A DNA stretch of 41,312 nt, taken from Alistipes sp. (GTDB lineage: Bacteria > Bacteroidota > Bacteroidia > Bacteroidales > Rikenellaceae). Numbering within the stretch: position 1 is the stretch's first letter; every line of letters starts with the position of its first letter. Below are positions 40,622 to 41,312 of this stretch, piece by piece. Location of the stretch: positions 1 through 41,312 of the forward strand of contig JAFYOF010000127.1 in assembly GCA_017560305.1 (NCBI GenBank), read 5' to 3'. The notes beneath the pieces are model-generated. The model did no database searches. It saw only the letters and a program-made list of their open reading frames with translations, and was not told the DNA's origin. The translations under genes were made by a program, and so were the position numbers.

Positions 40622-41018
40622 GGATTTAATGCAACGATACTGGCAGGCGCAGACCAACGCCGCCGAGGAGCAGGAGTTGCGCGAGCAACTGCTCCAGAAC
40701 ACCTCACCCACCGCCGAGGAACGCGCCGCACGAGCGATGATGATGCACGCCGCAGCGCCGCAACAGAGCGTACGCATAAGACTCCACCAGCCGACATCCC
40801 GCATTTGGCAGATGGCATTGGCTACGGGACTTTGCGCGCTCATTATCGGCATAACGATAATGCTCAAACAGCCAACCATTTACGGCTACTACAACGGCGA
40901 GCCTATCACCTCGCTTGCCGAGGCGCAGTACCACGCCGACAAGATTTTTGCCAACCTCGCCCAGACGGAGATTCCCACCGACGAGGAGTTGATTGAAAAA
41001 CTATTTAGATTGGAATAA
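40611..41018 (+). CDS. short membrane-anchored anti-sigma-like protein
   Basis: A 135-residue protein with a cytoplasmic helical N-terminus (MEYKDLMQRYWQAQTNAAEE...LREQLLQN), one membrane helix (about residues 66-86, MALATGLCALIIGITIML), and a short periplasmic tail ending in an acidic helix (DEELIEKLFRLE). Position and overlap with the ECF sigma gene, plus topology, fit an anti-sigma factor. No zinc-binding HXXXC motif or FecR domain is seen, so the family is not recognised. Confidence 0.75.
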   Translation: MEYKDLMQRYWQAQTNAAEEQELREQLLQNTSPTAEERAARAMMMHAAAPQQSVRIRLHQPTSRIWQMALATGLCALIIGITIMLKQPTIYGYYNGEPITSLAEAQYHADKIFANLAQTEIPTDEELIEKLFRLE

Positions 41019-41041
41019 AACTCTCAAACTATTAAAAAGAT

Positions 41042-41312
41042 ATGAAACGATTCTTAATTTTTGCCCTTGTGGCAATCGCCTGTTTCGCCACCAGTGAGGC
41101 GCAGGCACAAACAATCTCAATCGGTGCTTCGGGCATCAAATTCAACGACAGCGACCCCTCGCAGCAGAAAGTTGAGCCCGTGGGCGCCTCCCCTATTATC
41201 CACATTGACAAGACGAAAAAAGATGCACTGACAATAAAGGTTGGTCGCGACACCCGCACTACAATCCCTATGTTCGAGTTGGGTTGGAATGTTCCGACTA
41301 ATGTGTGGTACA
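41042..41312 (+). CDS. secreted protein, 3' truncated by window edge
   Basis: The visible 90 residues start MKRFLIFALVAIACFATSEAQAQ, a Sec signal peptide with probable cleavage after AQA. The mature part begins TISIGASGIKFNDSDPS and has beta-rich character, in the style of Bacteroidetes outer-membrane or periplasmic proteins. The gene follows the anti-sigma-like gene by 23 bases, so it is probably in the same operon and may be part of its regulon. The family is not recognised. Confidence 0.7.
   Translation, partial: MKRFLIFALVAIACFATSEAQAQTISIGASGIKFNDSDPSQQKVEPVGASPIIHIDKTKKDALTIKVGRDTRTTIPMFELGWNVPTNVWY

Noticed and set aside
1..41312. CRISPR arrays, insertion sequences, rRNA operons, attachment sites
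   Set aside because: No regularly spaced direct repeats, transposase or integrase genes, rRNA sequence or tRNA-embedded duplication were seen.

Overview
This window looks like a chromosome segment of an order Bacteroidales bacterium, possibly near Rikenellaceae/Alistipes (the family guess is weak). The evidence is Bacteroidetes-type promoters (TTTG or TTG, about 20 bp, then TAnnTTTG) found repeatedly on both strands, mostly no Shine-Dalgarno, many lipoproteins with short lipoboxes, a six-domain ribosomal protein S1, a UpxY-like NusG paralogue, and an OmpA-type porin.

Bases 1-12.4 kb are mostly housekeeping: the 3' end of ispG, recO, a small membrane-anchored protein, a Gfo/Idh-type lipoprotein oxidoreductase (-), rpsA, a GIY-YIG nuclease (-), thiL followed by a 35-residue membrane peptide, a lipoprotein (-), adk, tRNA-Glu, a structured leader and rpsT, a lipoprotein phosphodiesterase, a Zeta-like P-loop kinase with a 53-residue partner (-), and an iron-type superoxide dismutase. 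Each unit generally has its own promoter and hairpin terminator.

Bases 12.4-16.1 kb hold a NusG-like (UpxY family) regulator, an ABC exporter convergent with it, and an OmpA-family porin.

Bases 16.1-39.6 kb, all on the minus strand, form a surface polysaccharide (capsule/EPS) locus. Transcription runs from a promoter near 39.72-39.75 kb through a HAD phosphatase, a Wzx flippase, six GT2/GT14 family transferases with an acyltransferase, a GT32, two more GT2, a Wzy-like polymerase, a second acyltransferase, three GT4, the initiating phosphoglycosyl transferase, a PqqD-like protein and an NTP_transf_5-type nucleotidyltransferase. A second promoter then starts an HprK-like kinase, the Wza export lipoprotein and the Wzc tyrosine kinase, whose tail is an in-frame Gly-Tyr hexanucleotide repeat. 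The core at about 26-39 kb is visibly more AT-rich than its flanks and carries no nucleotide-sugar synthesis genes.

Bases 39.55-40.13 kb are non-coding and contain the capsule leader plus a striking run of phased A-tracts. An ECF sigma factor, a short membrane-anchored anti-sigma-like protein and the start of a secreted protein close the window on the plus strand.

The best candidate for a poorly described system is the PqqD + nucleotidyltransferase + HprK-like kinase module placed between the priming transferase and the Wza/Wzc export genes.
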